A DNA stretch of 64,000 nucleotides from positions 48,882 to 112,881 of the forward strand of contig CALJCO010000011.1 in assembly GCA_938023905.1 (NCBI GenBank), in the 5' to 3' direction. Of this stretch, positions 62,606-64,000 are shown piece after piece. The stretch is from an uncultured Collinsella sp. (lineage in GTDB: Bacteria > Actinomycetota > Coriobacteriia > Coriobacteriales > Coriobacteriaceae). The position numbers and the translations under genes are program-made. Each line of letters starts with the position of its first letter. The first letter of the stretch is position 1. Under the pieces are notes generated by a model that was not told the origin of the DNA, did not search any database, and saw nothing but the letters and a program-made list of their open reading frames with translations.

Positions 62606-63187
62606 CTATACGAACCGATCGGGATAGAGGGTCTTATACCGAACCCAGGCATTATTGACACGAATCAGATAAGCCTGAGTTTCAGGGAAGGTAATCGCAT
62701 TATGGAGTGACGTGTTCTGCTGCGCCCATCCGTCGACATTGCCCATACCGGCGTTATAGGCGGCAATGGCACTGTCAGTCGACCCGTTAAAATACGCTAG
62801 AAGATACGAAAGATACGCACAGCCAAACTCGATATTCGTAGCCGGATCGTTAAGGTTGTCGGCCGAATACTCGTCACCGTCGACAAGGCCCTTGGCGATC
62901 ATATCCTGAGCAGTCACGGGCATCAGCTGCATCAATCCCTGAGCACCCTGATTCGATTCGGCCTTGGGATCCCAATTCGATTCAGACTTAATGACAGCGC
63001 ACACCAGATACGGATCCAGATTATGCGAAATACTGGATTGCTTTACATATGCCTCGTAGTCAATCGGATACAGCGGCTTAAAGAAAGCGGCAGGAGCACA
63101 CGAGTAAACGAATGAGATAAGGCCGAAGGCAAAAACGGCAGCCAGCGGTATAAGGCGATACCACGCAAAGAAACGTGTCTTAGGCAT
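62606..63187 (-). CDS. Lytic transglycosylase (SLT domain), membrane-anchored
   Basis: A 193-residue peptidoglycan-cleaving enzyme. Residues 10-30 are a membrane anchor or signal (WYRLIPLAAVFAFGLISFVY). The SLT domain has the catalytic Glu in CAVIKSESNWDPKAES, then GAQGLMQLMPVTAQDM and AIAAYNAGMGNVDGW. The ATG at 63187 is six bases after GGAGG; an ATG two codons earlier touches the ribosome site. It overlaps the end of coaE by 8 bases, so it is co-translated. Confidence 0.92.
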   Translation of the reverse strand: MPKTRFFAWYRLIPLAAVFAFGLISFVYSCAPAAFFKPLYPIDYEAYVKQSSISHNLDPYLVCAVIKSESNWDPKAESNQGAQGLMQLMPVTAQDMIAKGLVDGDEYSADNLNDPATNIEFGCAYLSYLLAYFNGSTDSAIAAYNAGMGNVDGWAQQNTSLHNAITFPETQAYLIRVNNAWVRYKTLYPDRFV

Positions 63188-63821
63188 CGGCATCCTCCTT
63201 ATTCGCAGTGTCTATAAACCCATGGCATGCAAGCCATGAGTCAAGCTGCTCAAAGAGCGAATTATCGCCTGCGGTATTATCAATCACCGTTGTAGCGAGA
63301 TTGCACAGCGCAGACTCATCGGGCTGGCAAGCAGAACGGGCATCGAAATCAGATGGCTCCATGCCACGCTGAATGGCACGCTCGCGACGAACTGCTAAAG
63401 GGGCGCTGATGACCAGAATTTCATCAGCCAAGCCAAATGCATCCTCAAAACCAGTCGGGGCAGAAACCTCGACAACCGCAAAGGGATAACGGGGGGACGA
63501 AACCGTGCAGCAAACCGGATCAAGAATCCTCAGTGACAGCTGCTCAATGAGAACGGGGTGCACAATGCTATTGAGCCTCGCGACCGCATCAGGAGAAACA
63601 AAAGCTCGAGAAGCGAGGATGTTACGGCGAACGCCACCTTCCTCGTCCAAAATATCCCAGCCAAATTCTTCCGCGAGGGCATTGACGATATCGGAGCCTG
63701 GCACATACAGCGATTTGGCAAGCTCGTCCAGATCGATAAGCATGGCGCCATGAAATTCGAGATAGCGGCAGGCAGTCGACTTACCCGAAGCAATATTGCC
63801 CAAGACAAAAACGGTAAACAT
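63180..63821 (-). CDS. coaE: Dephospho-CoA kinase
   Basis: It phosphorylates dephospho-CoA, the last step of CoA synthesis. The 213 residues start with P-loop VLGNIASGKSTACRYLE, followed by IDLDELAKSLYVPGS and RLNSIVHPVLIEQL, as in CoaE. The loop GNIASGKS differs from the common GGIGSGKS. The ATG at 63821 follows GGGAGG; the 35 in-frame codons before it are rejected. The gene begins a short operon with the lytic transglycosylase. Confidence 0.85.
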   Translation of the reverse strand: MFTVFVLGNIASGKSTACRYLEFHGAMLIDLDELAKSLYVPGSDIVNALAEEFGWDILDEEGGVRRNILASRAFVSPDAVARLNSIVHPVLIEQLSLRILDPVCCTVSSPRYPFAVVEVSAPTGFEDAFGLADEILVISAPLAVRRERAIQRGMEPSDFDARSACQPDESALCNLATTVIDNTAGDNSLFEQLDSWLACHGFIDTANKEDADA

Positions 63822-63947
63822 CAAGTCCTCCCTAACGCCAATGGGAGTTATTATCGCGCAAATACAAAAGAAGGACTCAAAATACAGCCAAACAGTAAGA
63901 GCGCATACGGGGGAGCTAGGTCTCAAAGCACAACGTGTATATAACGC

Positions 63948-63979
63948 AAAAAAGGGGGAGGCCGCGAGGCCTCCCCCTT
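63948..63979 (-). terminator. Terminator of the gene beyond the right edge
   Basis: On the minus strand AAGGGGGAGGCC pairs with GGCCTCCCCCTT (12 bp, perfect) around a 4-base loop and is followed by TTTTTT. It ends a transcript entering from the right. A TGA lies at the window edge in one frame, and rpsA is a common neighbour of coaE in Actinobacteria, but the gene cannot be identified. Confidence 0.9.
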
Positions 63980-64000
63980 CTCAGTTCGATGACGGCTCGG

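Overview
The window looks like chromosome of a Coriobacteriia member, most probably Collinsella. This is inferred from the high-GC actinobacterial codon use, WhiA next to RapZ, strictly anaerobic genes such as class III ribonucleotide reductase (nrdD/nrdG), the sialic-acid and peptide transporters of a gut commensal, and the general protein flavour. It is not backed by a database search. Most genes lie on the minus strand. No phage, insertion sequence, plasmid origin, CRISPR array or rRNA was seen.

Layout. 1-3.9 kb: the 5' end of a small exported protein, a secreted coiled-coil protein, and metY (O-acetylhomoserine sulfhydrylase) divergent from a LysR regulator. The metY leader has a clear promoter, a LysR-type box and a 17-codon Cys-containing leader ORF. 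4.0-6.5 kb (+): RNase HI, a Gfo/Idh oxidoreductase, acylphosphatase and a PerR-type Fur regulator. 6.5-12.1 kb: a HAD phosphatase, a SlyD-like FKBP paired with a UreE-like protein, an M19 dipeptidase, a YgjP-type metalloprotease, and a folE-HD-folB pterin operon. 12.2-15.7 kb: nrdG and nrdD with an NrdR box. 16.0-22.1 kb: tRNAs Val, Gly (three copies), Cys and Leu, an alpha-glucosidase lying between tRNA copies, and a partner-switching pair (SpoIIE-type phosphatase plus a fused STAS-HATPase protein). 22.1-28.7 kb: very long nested palindromes, then an oligopeptide ABC operon (oppABCDF). 28.8-36 kb: secG, gpmI, tpiA, pgk, gapA, whiA and rapZ. 36-46.8 kb: a sialic-acid-type catabolic and ABC-transport block (nanE, ROK kinase, NanA-like aldolase, two CE7 esterases of which one lacks its nucleophile, and a second peptide-type ABC importer with a fused permease-ATPase). 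46.8-54 kb: uvrC, murJ, ybaK and uvrA. 54-64 kb: an LTA-synthase-like sulfatase, Mrp/NBP35 ATPase, two flavoproteins, uvrB, a lytic transglycosylase and coaE.

How the genes work together. Glycolysis from glyceraldehyde-3-P to 2-phosphoglycerate is encoded in one run (gapA-pgk-tpiA-gpmI). NanA, NanK and NanE would take an N-acylated sugar acid to GlcNAc-6-P that feeds it, the CE7 esterase would strip O-acetyl groups, and the adjacent ABC importer would bring substrate in. All three subunits of the UvrABC excision nuclease are present. The folate genes supply dihydropterins.

Points most worth following: a shared AT-rich palindrome just upstream of the -35 box of three separate tRNA promoters; a family of long nested palindromes of about 45-125 bp, mostly at gene ends; the Cys leader ORF of metY; the tandem esterase whose catalytic Ser is Gly; and the STAS-HATPase fusion beside SpoIIE.
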